Positions 1-8,208 are shown, counted from the first letter of the stretch. The stretch is DNA of 64,000 nt from Streptomyces sp. NRRL F-5123 (GCF_000721495.1 NZ_JOHY01000013.1:75313-139312); one strand, 5' to 3'. A program made the numbers and translations. The notes: generated by a model from the sequence alone, not told the origin.

Positions 1-755
1 GCGGGGGCCGCGGGCGGGCGCACCCGCCCGGCGAGGACGTCGCCGTAGAGCGCGACCGTCGCGGGGTCCGGGTCGACGCCGTACTCCTCGACCAGATGGT
101 GGCGCAGATCCAGGAACTGCCGGATCGCTTCCGACGTGCGGCCGCACTGCGCGAGTGCCCTCATCCGTGCGGCTGCCAGCCGCTCCCGTCCGGGGTGGCG
201 GGTGGTCAGCGCGTTGAGTTCGTGCAGCACCTCGGCGGGGCGGCCGTGGGCGATGTGGTGTTCGGCCCAGACCTCGAAGGTGTCCAGGAACCAGTCGGTC
301 CACTGCGCGACGGCGGCCCCGATCAGCGGCGAGTCGGCGAACTCCTCCAGCGGCCACCCCCGCCACAGCCGTACGGCCCCGGCGAGCAGCTGCGCGCCCT
401 CCTCCGTGTCGCCGGCGCGCATCGCCCTCAGCCCCTCACGGGACCGGCGCTGGAAACAGAGCAGGTCCAGCTCGCCCTCCGAGACCTCCAGCCGGTATCC
501 CCAGCCGTCGTACGACACGCGTCCGGCGAGGCGCTTGCGCAGCGCCGACACGTACACCTGGAGGTTCTTGCGCGCGGTGCGCGGCGGGCACGGCCCCCAC
601 AACTCGTCGATGAGCACTTCGGGAGTGAGCCGGCCGCCGCCGCGGGCGAGCAGTAGGGCCAGCAGCAACCGCTCCTTGGGGGCGCGGACCACCAGCGGTT
701 CACCGGCGACGCGGAGCACCAGCGGGCCGAGCACGCTGCCCTGTAAAGAGTCCAT
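1..755 (-). CDS. SARP-family transcriptional regulator (3' end outside window)
   Basis: The protein begins MDSLQGSVLGPLVLRV and runs about 251 residues to the window edge, so its C-terminus is not seen. Residues about 8-100 look like the winged-helix OmpR/PhoB-type DNA-binding domain of the SARP family (…KERLLLALLLARGGG…, then VLIDELWGP). Residues about 105-250 look like the bacterial transcriptional activation domain (EVLHELNALTTRHPGRERL). SARPs usually activate secondary-metabolite genes. The ATG at 755 precedes the conserved LGPL start motif by only a few residues. The ATP-grasp gene lies 10 bp upstream on the same strand, so the two may be co-transcribed. Whether the protein is a short SARP or a large AfsR-type with an NB-ARC domain cannot be decided here. 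Confidence 0.85.
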   Translation of the reverse strand, partial: MDSLQGSVLGPLVLRVAGEPLVVRAPKERLLLALLLARGGGRLTPEVLIDELWGPCPPRTARKNLQVYVSALRKRLAGRVSYDGWGYRLEVSEGELDLLCFQRRSREGLRAMRAGDTEEGAQLLAGAVRLWRGWPLEEFADSPLIGAAVAQWTDWFLDTFEVWAEHHIAHGRPAEVLHELNALTTRHPGRERLAAARMRALAQCGRTSEAIRQFLDLRHHLVEEYGVDPDPATVALYGDVLAGRVRPPAAP

Positions 756-765
756 CGGTGTGTTC

Positions 766-1872
766 CTAGACCCGCACCGCGCGCAGCAGCCCCAGCAGGT
801 CGGTCCGCCGGGCGTGGCCGCCGGTTGCGTCGGCGTGCAGCCGCCTCAGCAGCGTGAGCGCCGCCAGGCTGGCCGGAGCGGTGCCGGTCCGCCTCTCGAA
901 CCACCGCCAGTCGCCGTCGGCGTTGACCTCCAGGAAGGTGTACGTACTTCCCGTGACCAGCAGGTCCAGGGCGCCGCAGCGCAGCCCCAGGCGCGCCGCC
1001 AGAGCGGCGGTGGACCGCCGCACCGCCTGGGGCAGCGGCACGGCCTCGCGTACGGGCACCGGACAGGTCGCGCCCGTGCGCGAGGCGAGCGCCGCGCCCG
1101 GCGGCAGCCGGAACGCGGCGACCTCCCCGTCGAACCAGTGCACCCGCCACTCCTCGTCGTGCCGCACGAACGGCTGGACGACGAAGGGCACGGCCCCGCC
1201 CCGCCACCGGGCCGCACGCTCCTGCCCGGCGACCTCCGGGTGGGCGAAGGCCAGCGCCCCGGGGGCTACTTCGACGGCGTGTTCGTCGAGCGCCTTGACC
1301 ACCACCCGGTCCGGCCCGAACGCGCGGGCGGCCCGGGCCGGGTCGGTCGTCACGACGGTGGGCGGCACCGCGAACCCGGCGCCGGCGGCGGCCCGCAGCT
1401 GCTCCAGCCGCCCGGGACACGCGCCCGGGAGCCGGTGCGGGGCCAGCCCCGCGGCTTCCCGTACGAGCGCGTACCAGGAGTCCGCCCGGAACAGTTCCCG
1501 GGCCGTGGTCCCGGACGCCGCGGGTGCGGCGACGCTCCGCGGGCCGAGATGCCGAAGCCAGCTCACCACCGGCCGCACACGTCTGCCGGCGAGTACCACC
1601 TCGCCCTCGGCCGGGCGCACTTCGACGTCGAACGCGCCCAGGTCGCTCTCGCCCAGCCGCACGCTGGGCACCCCGAGGCGGGTCAGCGCCCGGTGCAGGA
1701 CGTCGAACTCGTGGCAGCCGTCGCGGTCGATCAGCAGCACCACGGACTCCGTGCCGTCCGCCCGCAGCGCCCCCGTCCGTGGCCCGCGGCACTCCGTCTG
1801 CGTCGCCGCTCGGCCCGGCATCCGAAACCAGGCCCCGCGGTCCTCCAGTTGCCCGAACAGCGGCTCGTCCAC
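766..1872 (-). CDS. ATP-grasp domain ligase (MvdD/TgmB-like)
   Basis: This 368-residue protein starts at a GTG (1872) preceded by a good ribosome site, GAAGGAG, 10 nt upstream; the frame stays open further upstream but that part has no conserved character. An N-terminal pre-ATP-grasp region (SVVLLIDRDGCHEFDVL) is followed by an ATP-grasp fold with …FGPDRVVVKALDE, VPFVVQPFVRHDEEWRVHW and the metal-binding end LDLLVTGSTYTFLEVNADGDW. This architecture resembles ATP-grasp enzymes that form ester or amide crosslinks in RiPP peptides (MvdC/MvdD, TgmB) or join small acids to amines. No precursor peptide with a proper start codon was found beside it. The next gene downstream, 10 bp away, is a SARP regulator. 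The ligase substrate is unknown. Confidence 0.72.
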   Translation of the reverse strand: MDEPLFGQLEDRGAWFRMPGRAATQTECRGPRTGALRADGTESVVLLIDRDGCHEFDVLHRALTRLGVPSVRLGESDLGAFDVEVRPAEGEVVLAGRRVRPVVSWLRHLGPRSVAAPAASGTTARELFRADSWYALVREAAGLAPHRLPGACPGRLEQLRAAAGAGFAVPPTVVTTDPARAARAFGPDRVVVKALDEHAVEVAPGALAFAHPEVAGQERAARWRGGAVPFVVQPFVRHDEEWRVHWFDGEVAAFRLPPGAALASRTGATCPVPVREAVPLPQAVRRSTAALAARLGLRCGALDLLVTGSTYTFLEVNADGDWRWFERRTGTAPASLAALTLLRRLHADATGGHARRTDLLGLLRAVRV

Positions 1873-2238
1873 TCCGGCGCGTCTCCTTCGGTCCGCACCC
1901 CGCTCGGAGGCATGCGCACGATGCCCTTCCGGTTCTGTCCGCTGCGGGGACAGGTGCCATGATGAAGGCTCGCGCGCACCGTCCAGAAGGCCTGGCGATG
2001 GCCTGATGCTGCCACCGCGTACCGGATGCTGCCATCGCTCCGACGAGGAGTCCGCGGGCGGCGCGGTGCCGGGATCAGACGGTGACGGGGTCGAACTCCT
2101 CCCAGGGGCCCGCCTCGCCACGGTTCGTGATCAGCGGCGAATTCCCGTTGCTCTCGGCGGTGACTCACTGGTTGTCGGACCGCGCCTTCAGGTGCGAGCG
2201 AAACGGGCCCTGCTGGCGGCGACCGGTGACCTGGGAGG
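1873..2238. other. Intergenic region upstream of ATP-grasp gene
   Basis: No convincing gene. The minus strand carries a short open stretch (2164-2075) ending in GEAGPWEEFDPVTV before a stop codon. It has no ATG, GTG or TTG start and follows directly on a stop in the same frame. A short near-repeat, ggatgctgcca-like, occurs twice on the plus strand at about 2005-2035. The promoter of the ATP-grasp gene should lie here. Confidence 0.4.
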
Positions 2239-3714
2239 TCAGGCCGCGGCGTCGCCCCGGTCGGGCGGGGGCGGGAGGGGCTGCTCCACCCAGATGGTCT
2301 TTCCGGCGTCGGTGTAGCGGGTGCCCCAGCGGTGGGCCAGGCGGCCGACGATGTAGAGGCCGCGGCCTCCCTCGTCGAGGAGGCGGGGCAGGCGCATGTG
2401 CGGGGCGGTGCTGCTGGTGTCGGAGACCTCGCAGATCAGGGCGTCGGTCATGACCAGTCTCAGGACGATGGGTCCGGAGGCGTACCGCACGGCGTTGGTC
2501 ACGAGCTCGGTGACCACCAGTTCGGTGGCGAAGGCGGCCTCCTCCAGGTCCCATTCCGCCAGTTGCCGGCCCGCCGCGACGCGGGCCTCGGCGGGGGAGC
2601 GGGGATCGGTGGGGAATTCCCACGCGATGACGTGACCGGTGTCGACGGCGTGGGCGCGGGCCAGCAGGACCGTGATGTCGTCGTCCCCGTCCGGGGGTGC
2701 GACCCGGTAGACGCTGTCGCAGATGTCCGCCAGCGGGCGCGTCGCCGGGCGCAGGGCCGCGGCGATGTCGGCCAGCGCGGCGTCCGGGGTGCGGTGGCGC
2801 AGGTCGAGCAGGCCGTCCGTGAACAGCGCGAGCACCGTGCCGTCGGTGATGTCCAGGGTCGTGGCGGCGAACGGGGTGCCGCCGACGCCGAGCGGCGGGT
2901 GCTCGGGCAGCTGCGGGAAGTCCAGGCCTCCGTCGGGGGCGAGCAGCGCGGGCGGCGGGTGGCCCGCCCCGGCCAGCGTGCACGTGCCCGCGACCGGGTC
3001 GTACACCGCGTACAGCAGGGTCGCGCCCAGATCGCGGGTCTCGTCCTCGTCCGCCAGCTGGGCGGCCAGGTCGTCCATCCGGGACAGCAGCTCGTCGGGC
3101 GGCAGATCGAGATCGGCCAGGGTGCGCACCGCGGTGCGCAGCCGTCCCATGGTGGCCGCCGCGTGCACGCCGTGCCCGACGACGTCACCGACGACGAGCG
3201 CGACACGCGCCCCGGACAGCCGGATCACGTCGCACCAGTCGCCCCCGACGCCTGCCTCGCTGTCGGTGGGCACGTAGCGATGGCACACCTCGACCGCGTG
3301 GTTGCCGGGCAGCGAGGCGGGCATGAGGCCGCGCTGCAGGCCGAGCGCGACGTCCTGCGCCTTGTTGAGCGTCCGCTCCCGCGCCCGGGCCTGGCTGAAG
3401 AGCACCGCCGTCGCGGAGGCCGCCGCGAGGAAGGCGATCTTGATCAGCGTCACGTCGGTGTCGTCGTCCTGCCGGGCCAGGCCGAGGAAGCCGTAGACGG
3501 CGACCACCGCGACGCCGAGCAGCGCCGTGACGTACGCCCCGTGCACGGCCGCCGCGAGGAACGGCACGACGGACAGCAGCAGCCCGTAGTGATCCCCGGG
3601 TGCCGCGACGACGAGCAGTACCGCGACGACGGCCAGGACCACGAACGGCAGCAGCCGTACCCCGATGGCTGCCGCGCCGGGCATCGCCCGGCGCGCGGTG
3701 GACGACGTGCCCAT
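2239..3714 (-). CDS. Membrane SpoIIE-type PP2C phosphatase with C-terminal HATPase domain
   Basis: A 491-residue protein, start ATG at 3714 with GGAGG 10 nt upstream. Residues about 16-110 contain four hydrophobic segments (VRLLPFVVLAVVAVLLVVAA and following). Residues about 150-345 are a SpoIIE/RsbU-type PP2C domain with the conserved VGGDWCDVI, VALVVGDVVGHGVHAA, LLYAVYDPVAGTCTLAGAGHPPP and LFTDGLLDLR motifs. Residues about 365-485 form a GHKL/RsbW-like ATPase with ELVVTELVTNAVRYASG and DEGGRGLYIVGRLAHRWG. Streptomyces has many such membrane phosphatase-kinase fusions, thought to control anti-sigma/anti-anti-sigma partner switches. It is divergent from the amidotransferase at 3996 and may act on a STAS protein such as the one at 6690, but no sequence evidence ties them together. 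Confidence 0.93.
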   Translation of the reverse strand: MGTSSTARRAMPGAAAIGVRLLPFVVLAVVAVLLVVAAPGDHYGLLLSVVPFLAAAVHGAYVTALLGVAVVAVYGFLGLARQDDDTDVTLIKIAFLAAASATAVLFSQARARERTLNKAQDVALGLQRGLMPASLPGNHAVEVCHRYVPTDSEAGVGGDWCDVIRLSGARVALVVGDVVGHGVHAAATMGRLRTAVRTLADLDLPPDELLSRMDDLAAQLADEDETRDLGATLLYAVYDPVAGTCTLAGAGHPPPALLAPDGGLDFPQLPEHPPLGVGGTPFAATTLDITDGTVLALFTDGLLDLRHRTPDAALADIAAALRPATRPLADICDSVYRVAPPDGDDDITVLLARAHAVDTGHVIAWEFPTDPRSPAEARVAAGRQLAEWDLEEAAFATELVVTELVTNAVRYASGPIVLRLVMTDALICEVSDTSSTAPHMRLPRLLDEGGRGLYIVGRLAHRWGTRYTDAGKTIWVEQPLPPPPDRGDAAA

Positions 3715-3995
3715 GGGCTCACCGCCTCCGTCCGGCACGCTGCGGGCACCGAACACCCACCCCTCTCGGAGTGAAATGTCCGTTTCGTCTATGCTACGTG
3801 AGCGGCTCGCGGCCCGGTGCGGCACCCGCGAGGAGCGGCCGGGCTGACGGCGGGGCGTGGGGCCGGGCGCGGGAGCCTGCCGGCGTGCGTGGCCCTGGCT
3901 GTCGCCGGGGGCGCCGACTACGCTTCCCACCGCCCCGGATGCGGTGGCGGCGGACGCGTCCGGGCCGAAACGGACGGAAGGGGGGCGGTCCGGAC

Positions 3996-4736
3996 ATGGC
4001 TGCCGAGGCGACGGCGCTGGTGGTGCAGAACAGCCCGCACGGCGGGCCCGGGCGGTGGTCCGGCTGGCTCGCCGAGGGCGGTGTCGGCATGGAGGTGGTG
4101 CGGGCGGACGCGGGGGAGGCGCTGCCGGAGCGGCTGGAGTGCGAGGCGCTGGTCGTGCTCGGCGGAGGATACCTCCCCGACGACGACCGGCGGGCGCCGT
4201 GGCTGGCGGGTACCCGGTCCCTCGTGGCGCAGGCCCTGGAGCGGGAGGTGCCGGTGTTCGGCATCTGCCTCGGCGGACAGATGCTCGCCCACGTCGCGGG
4301 CGGGGCGGTGCGCGGGGAGCACGGGGAGCCGGAGTTCGGCAGCACGGTGCTGACGCTGCGCCAGGAGGCGGCGGACGACCCGCTGTTCCACGGGCTCCCG
4401 CAGCGGCCGACGGCCGTGGAGAACCACGTGGACGCGATCGTGCGCCTGCCGCGCGGAGCGCGCTGGCTGGCCGGCAGCGAGCGGTGCGCGTACCAGGCCT
4501 TCCGTGTCGGGGAGGCCGCGTGGGGCGTGCAGTTCCACCCCGAGGCCGCGGCGGGGAACATCGCCCGGTGGTCCACGGCCCGGCTGGAGCGCCACGGGTT
4601 CGACCGCGAAGAGCTGTGCCGCGCCGCCCTGCGGGACGAGCGGGAATCCGCCGCGGTGTGGCGGCAGGTCGCGCTGCGGTTCGCCGCGCGGGTGCGGAAC
4701 GGCGGGGCGCGGGGGAGCGCCGATGGAAATCGGTGA
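3996..4736 (+). CDS. Class I glutamine amidotransferase-like protein
   Basis: This 246-residue protein has a class I glutaminase fold: nucleophile Cys91 in VFGICLGGQ, and His181 and Glu183 in GVQFHPEAA complete the triad. The length and layout resemble the stand-alone GMP-synthase-like amidotransferases (YfeJ type) rather than a fused GuaA. The start ATG has a strong purine-rich site (GGAAGGGGGG) upstream. The gene overlaps the next one (4723) by 14 bp, so the two are translationally coupled. A synthetase partner is not present, so the protein could be a gamma-glutamyl hydrolase or ammonia supplier. The family call is firm, the substrate unknown. Confidence 0.88.
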   Translation: MAAEATALVVQNSPHGGPGRWSGWLAEGGVGMEVVRADAGEALPERLECEALVVLGGGYLPDDDRRAPWLAGTRSLVAQALEREVPVFGICLGGQMLAHVAGGAVRGEHGEPEFGSTVLTLRQEAADDPLFHGLPQRPTAVENHVDAIVRLPRGARWLAGSERCAYQAFRVGEAAWGVQFHPEAAAGNIARWSTARLERHGFDREELCRAALRDERESAAVWRQVALRFAARVRNGGARGSADGNR

Positions 4737-5220
4737 CTTCGCCGGGCGCTTCCGGGCGGACATCCGGGCGCGGCTCGACTGGGCCCTGCTCGCCCGGTCG
4801 GGAGCCCGGGTGGAGGTGGAGACGCTCTCCGGCGGCGCGGGCAGGCGGCGGCTCGCGGAGCTGTTCACCGTCTGGTACGTGGACGGGGCGGGGGCCGGGA
4901 GCCGGTGGGACGCGCCGGGGAGCCGGCCGCTGCGGGTCGAGGAGTCCGAGCGGGCCCTCTCCTGCTGGCCCGAGGACCGGCGCCGTGCCGTCGTCGCGCT
5001 GGCGCGGTCCTTCGCGGCCGGGACGGGGCCGCTGGACCTCACCGTCCCGGCGTACCGGGTGGGCGAGGGGCGCCATGTCCTGCTCGACGGCAACCACCGC
5101 GCGGTGGCCGCGCACCTGGTGCCCGGGCGGGACCTGCGGCTGACGCTGTGGGCGCTGACGGGTCCCGTGCGCGAGGACATCCTGCCGGACCTGCGCCACT
5201 ACGCGGTCCCGCCCGGCTGA
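4723..5220 (+). CDS. Hypothetical protein with ParB-like DGNHR motif
   Basis: A 165-residue protein whose start (ATGGAAATCGG) lies inside the last 14 bp of the amidotransferase gene. Residues 105-135 (LDLTVPAYRVGEGRHVLLDGNHRAVA) contain the DGNHR signature seen in ParB/sulfiredoxin-like domains, where it binds nucleotide; the rest has no recognisable motif. ParB-like domains of this kind occur in nucleotide-dependent enzymes as well as in partition proteins, and here there is no helix-turn-helix, so a partition role is unlikely. Its 3' end overlaps the convergent membrane-protein gene by 22 bp. Function not known. Confidence 0.8.
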   Translation: MEIGDFAGRFRADIRARLDWALLARSGARVEVETLSGGAGRRRLAELFTVWYVDGAGAGSRWDAPGSRPLRVEESERALSCWPEDRRRAVVALARSFAAGTGPLDLTVPAYRVGEGRHVLLDGNHRAVAAHLVPGRDLRLTLWALTGPVREDILPDLRHYAVPPG

Positions 5221-6074
5221 CCTCCTCCGGCCTCCGCCCCGGCTGCCTGCGCCGGGAGCGCCGGGTCGGGGAGCGCCGGCAGCCGGCCTGCGGCGAGCCG
5301 CATCTCGTGGTCCTCCAGCAGGTTGCGCAGCGCTTCCCAGCACTCGATCCGCCGCAGGCGCAGCACCTGGGCGAAGACGAGGGCGGCCACCGCCGCGGCC
5401 GCCAGCACGGTCGCCGTGGCGAGGGGGAGGCCCAGCGGCGCCAGGGCGACGACCGTCCACGTGCCGAGGGCGAGCGGGAGGAGGGTGGAGAGCAGCACGT
5501 TGATCTCCGCCTCGTTCGCGTCCGGCGCGAGCTGCGGGCTGTGTGTGCGCAGCCAGGACTTCGCGTAGTTGAACGCCTCGTAGGCGTTGCCCGCGCGGAG
5601 CGCGCCGCCGGGCCGCCGCAGGCTCTCGGCGGGGCTGACGGTGCTGCCCGCCGCGTCCAGCAGGTGGCCCAGCAGGGGGTGGGCGTCCAGGCAGCGGTGC
5701 AGCGCCGCCGTCCCGTAGACGGCTTCCAGCTCCGCCCGCAGCGCCCCCGGCGTCGCCGGCCGCCGGGGGGCGGCCAGTTCGGCGGCGGCGAGCAGGCGGA
5801 AGGCCAGTTCCCGGCCGACGTACCCGATCACGTACGCCGCGGCCAGCCAGCTCACGTCGACGAGGATCACGAAGGGCCCGTGCAGCGTCTGTACGGCGTT
5901 CTCGACGGAACGGCCGAGATGGTGCGGATGCCGGGCGCGTAACAGGAGCAGGGCCGCGCAGGTGGCGGCGACCAGGCCGGGCACCATGACGGACGTGAGC
6001 TGCACGGCGAGGTAGAACGCGAACCGGCGCCCGGCCGCGGCCCGGCCCGCGGTCACCGCCGTCAACGGATCCAT
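5199..6074 (-). CDS. Hypothetical integral membrane protein
   Basis: A 291-residue protein with hydrophobic segments at about 18-46 (FYLAVQLTSVMVPGLVAATC), 68-90, 205-225 and 228-245. A soluble Ala/Leu/Glu-rich stretch of about 110 residues lies between the second and third segments, and the C-terminus is Gly/Ala-rich. The ATG at 6074 starts MDPLTAV. No family was recognised. Single gene, convergent with the amidotransferase pair. Confidence 0.78.
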   Translation of the reverse strand: MDPLTAVTAGRAAAGRRFAFYLAVQLTSVMVPGLVAATCAALLLLRARHPHHLGRSVENAVQTLHGPFVILVDVSWLAAAYVIGYVGRELAFRLLAAAELAAPRRPATPGALRAELEAVYGTAALHRCLDAHPLLGHLLDAAGSTVSPAESLRRPGGALRAGNAYEAFNYAKSWLRTHSPQLAPDANEAEINVLLSTLLPLALGTWTVVALAPLGLPLATATVLAAAAVAALVFAQVLRLRRIECWEALRNLLEDHEMRLAAGRLPALPDPALPAQAAGAEAGGGQPGGTA

Positions 6075-6213
6075 GAAGTCACCCGCCCCCGTCCCGGCCG
6101 CTCCGGCGGCCGCGATCGGGCGCCCGGAGCCTTCGGAACGAAGGTATCGGGAGGCCGGGGGGAGGGCCAGAAGGCGGGTGCGACGGGGCGGCGGCTCCGC
6201 GTCCCGCGCGGCG

Positions 6214-6555
6214 TCACTGCGCCTGCGTGTTCTCCGCCTGCGAGTGGGCCGCCGCGTCCAGGAGGAAGAGGGAGAGCAGCGCGTCGACCGTGGGGCCCGC
6301 GTCCGCGGGGTGGCGCAGCGGGGTGCCGGTGGGGATCTCGTAGATGTTCGTCCGGCCGACGCGCGTGTGGCTGAGATAGCCGTCCGATTCCAGATCGGAG
6401 ATGATCTTCTGCACGGCGCGTTCGGTCAGCATGCACTGCGCGGCGATGTCCCGTACGCGGATCGCCGGGTCGCGGGCGATCGTGGCCAGGACGCGCGCGT
6501 GATTGGTCAGGAAGGTCCATCCGGTGCGAGGGCGGGCGTCATCCATGTCTGTCAT
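6214..6555 (-). CDS. Small winged-helix transcriptional regulator
   Basis: A 113-residue protein. Residues about 15-75 form a MarR/ArsR-type winged helix-turn-helix: TFLTNHARVLATIARDP, then IRVRDIAAQCMLTERAVQKI as the helix-turn-helix and GYLSHTRVGRTNIYEI as the wing. The C-terminal 35 residues are an Ala/Leu helix that may mediate dimerisation. Many Streptomyces genomes carry such 110-120 residue regulators beside stress or sigma-control genes. It is divergent from the STAS gene at 6690, and the shared 134-bp region has dyad elements (ACGGTT at 6565 and AACCGT at 6590), so it may regulate both. Confidence 0.86.
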   Translation of the reverse strand: MTDMDDARPRTGWTFLTNHARVLATIARDPAIRVRDIAAQCMLTERAVQKIISDLESDGYLSHTRVGRTNIYEIPTGTPLRHPADAGPTVDALLSLFLLDAAAHSQAENTQAQ

Positions 6556-6609
6556 CGTACGACAACGGTTTCAGGTCAATGAAAACATGAACCGTATTTC
6601 GCGCATTAC

Positions 6610-6639
6610 TTGACAGGGATTGCTGCCACAGCACAGTCT
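6610..6639 (+). promoter_or_regulatory. Candidate sigma70-type promoter for STAS gene
   Basis: A consensus -35 hexamer TTGACA (6610-6615) is followed after 18 bp by CAGTCT, a weak actinomycete-type -10. It points toward the STAS gene starting at 6690. The -35 match is strong, the -10 poor. Confidence 0.4.
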
Positions 6640-6689
6640 GGTGTCGTCAGAACGGGGGAACAGGGGAGAACCAGCGGAGGTCACGGCCG

Positions 6690-7154
6690 ATGACAGGTGC
6701 GCGGCAGCACCGGCGTGAAGGCGCCCGGCAAGGCGGGTCCGGCCCGGAGCGGACGGCCCCGCCGGCGCCACGGGTGGTTCGGCACCTGCGGTCCGGCCTC
6801 ACGGTCCGGATGACCGAATTCCGCGGCCGCACACGGATGACGGTCCACGGCGAGGTCGACCTCGACTGCTCCGGCATGCTCCACCAGGCGCTCGTCGACT
6901 GCCTGACCGCCACCCCGCGGGGCGTCGACCTCGACCTGGCAGGCGTCACCTTCTTCGACTGCTCCGGGCTGAACGCGCTGCTGCGGGCCCGCGCCCTGGC
7001 CCAGGCCACGTGTGCCGCGCTGAACGTGACCGCGGTGTCCACCGCGGTCACCCGGGTCCTGGACCTCACGCACTGCGGCGAGGCCTTTCTCCTTCCGGCG
7101 CCGCCGGCCCCGGAAGCCGACGCCGCACCCTGGCGGGCCGCCCGACCCGCCTGA
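6690..7154 (+). CDS. STAS-domain anti-sigma factor antagonist
   Basis: A 154-residue protein. After a 35-residue Arg/Gly-rich N-terminal extension, residues about 38-130 are a STAS domain: TRMTVHGEVDLDCSGMLHQAL, then GVDLDLAGVTFFDCSGLNALL. Ser92 in the FDCSGL motif is at the position phosphorylated by RsbW-type kinases in SpoIIAA/RsbV relatives. It probably takes part in a partner switch that frees an alternative sigma factor. No cognate anti-sigma kinase gene is adjacent, although the phosphatase-kinase fusion at 2239-3714 is a candidate partner by proximity only. Confidence 0.9.
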   Translation: MTGARQHRREGARQGGSGPERTAPPAPRVVRHLRSGLTVRMTEFRGRTRMTVHGEVDLDCSGMLHQALVDCLTATPRGVDLDLAGVTFFDCSGLNALLRARALAQATCAALNVTAVSTAVTRVLDLTHCGEAFLLPAPPAPEADAAPWRAARPA

Positions 7155-7448
7155 GCCGCGCCACCCGGGCTGCGCGCAGCGCCGTTCGCGCGGGCGCCCG
7201 GATCCCGGCACGGCGCGACCCGGGCCGCCGGGCCGTCACCCGCAGACGCCGTTCGGCAGCGGGTGGACCGCGGCCGGCGCCGTGGAGCTGCGACGGTGGA
7301 GCAGGCGGAGCCGCTCCTGCACCGTGCCGGTCGCGGGGCCGAGCGCGACGGCCGCGCGACAGCAGCGCAGGGCGGCCTCGTGGGCGCCCGCGGCAGCGGC
7401 GCGCCGGCCGGCCGCGGTGAGCGCGAGGCCCGCCGCCACGGCGCCCAG
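7155..7448. other. Intergenic region with possible minus-strand gene fragment
   Basis: No intact gene. On the minus strand, about 7420 to the stop at 7236, an Ala-rich stretch (AAGAHEAALRCCRAAVALGP, then QERLRLL) looks like a helical-repeat piece of a larger protein but has no start and no recognised family. It sits next to the permease remnant, so the segment may be debris from rearrangement. Confidence 0.25.
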
Positions 7449-7595
7449 GCGGTCGCCTTGCAGGACCTGCCCGTCGTGCAGGCCCTCGTGCTGCTCGGCT
7501 CCGCGGTGTTCGCCGTGGCCAACCTGCTCGTGGACCTGCTGTACCCGGTGATCGACCCGCGCCTCGCCCGTACCCGGGCCGGCCGGGCGCGGTGA
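7449..7595 (+). pseudogene. DppB/OppB-type ABC permease C-terminal remnant
   Basis: About 48 codons at the end of an open frame read VALQDLPVVQALVLLGSAVF, then AVANLLVDLLYPVIDPRLA. This is the hallmark last transmembrane segment and tail of OppB/DppB permeases, where the usual form is close to (D)(Y/L)PVVQ…VNLLVDLLY…DPR. The preceding codons in the frame have no permease character, so about 260 residues are missing. The fragment ends with a normal stop at 7593-7595. Peptide-type ABC importers often accompany SfnB/LLM sulfur genes in Streptomyces, so this is probably a leftover of a transporter that once served the sulfur locus downstream. Confidence 0.7.
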
Positions 7596-7736
7596 GTGGC
7601 GGCGGGCGCGCGGACCGGCCCTCGCGGGACGGCCCGCGCGGCCGGCCGCCGCGCGCCTTCCGCCGTGCCGGGTCTCACCGCGCAATCGTGCCGGGTGACT
7701 CGACGGCCGGGCCTCCCACCTGCTTGAATCTCTTCC

Positions 7737-7820
7737 ATGAAGGACCGAAGGGATCTCACGCGGCGACGCCACGTCGACCTCGTACGCGTCTCCAGCGCCT
7801 GCTGTCGCCGCGCGGCCTGA
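7737..7820 (+). CDS. Sulfur-type leader peptide (27 aa)
   Basis: An ATG at 7737 opens a 27-codon frame ending at TGA 7818-7820; its core is RRRHVDLVRVSSACCRRAA. This matches the conserved short leader peptides found upstream of sulfur-assimilation genes in Streptomyces and relatives (pattern R-H-V-D-L-x-R-V-x-S-x-x-C-R). In mycobacteria, analogous cysteine-rich upstream frames act as cysteine-responsive attenuators. The two consecutive Cys codons (TGC TGT) near the end suit ribosome stalling when cysteine is short. It lies 388 bp upstream of the monooxygenase remnant and 0.9 kb upstream of the intact SsuD-like gene, which it presumably once controlled, or still does. Confidence 0.85.
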   Translation: MKDRRDLTRRRHVDLVRVSSACCRRAA

Positions 7821-8208
7821 ACGGACGCGCGCCCTTACGCCCGCGCGGAGCCCTCGGACGACGCGGTCCGCACGTGCCTCCGCCCGGCGTCCCGCCCTTC
7901 CCCGTCCGCTGCGCCTTCCCGTCCGCCCGTCCCTGCCGGTGTACGGGCCTTCGCCGCCGGCCTGACCGGTGCCTCTGAGAGCGGACGACCGGAAAGTCCG
8001 CTGCTTCCCTGAACCGCGCCCGCCCGCTTCCTGCCACCTGCCGCACGGCCGTGCCCGCGGGCCGTCCGCGAGCCGGTGCGGGCCCGGACGCCGCCGTGCG
8101 GGCGCCCGGTGGCCCGGCCTGCTCACGGGCCCGCAGCCCGCGTGTTGCCCACGAGACAGGCGCGACCCGCCCACAAGTGACCGCATTCCGGTGAGGAAGG
8201 ACGGACGA
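7821..8208. other. Leader-to-operon interval, no gene seen
   Basis: 388 bp between the leader peptide and the SfnB-like remnant. No frame shows recognisable coding character. It may be a long untranslated leader containing the attenuation structure, or debris of a lost gene. A ribosome-site-like AGGAAGG lies at its end (8195-8201). Confidence 0.4.

Noticed and set aside
2075..2164. Peptide-like stretch ending GEAGPWEEFDPVTV as a RiPP precursor
   Set aside because: No ATG, GTG or TTG start exists in the frame after the preceding stop; kept only as a question under the ATP-grasp finding.
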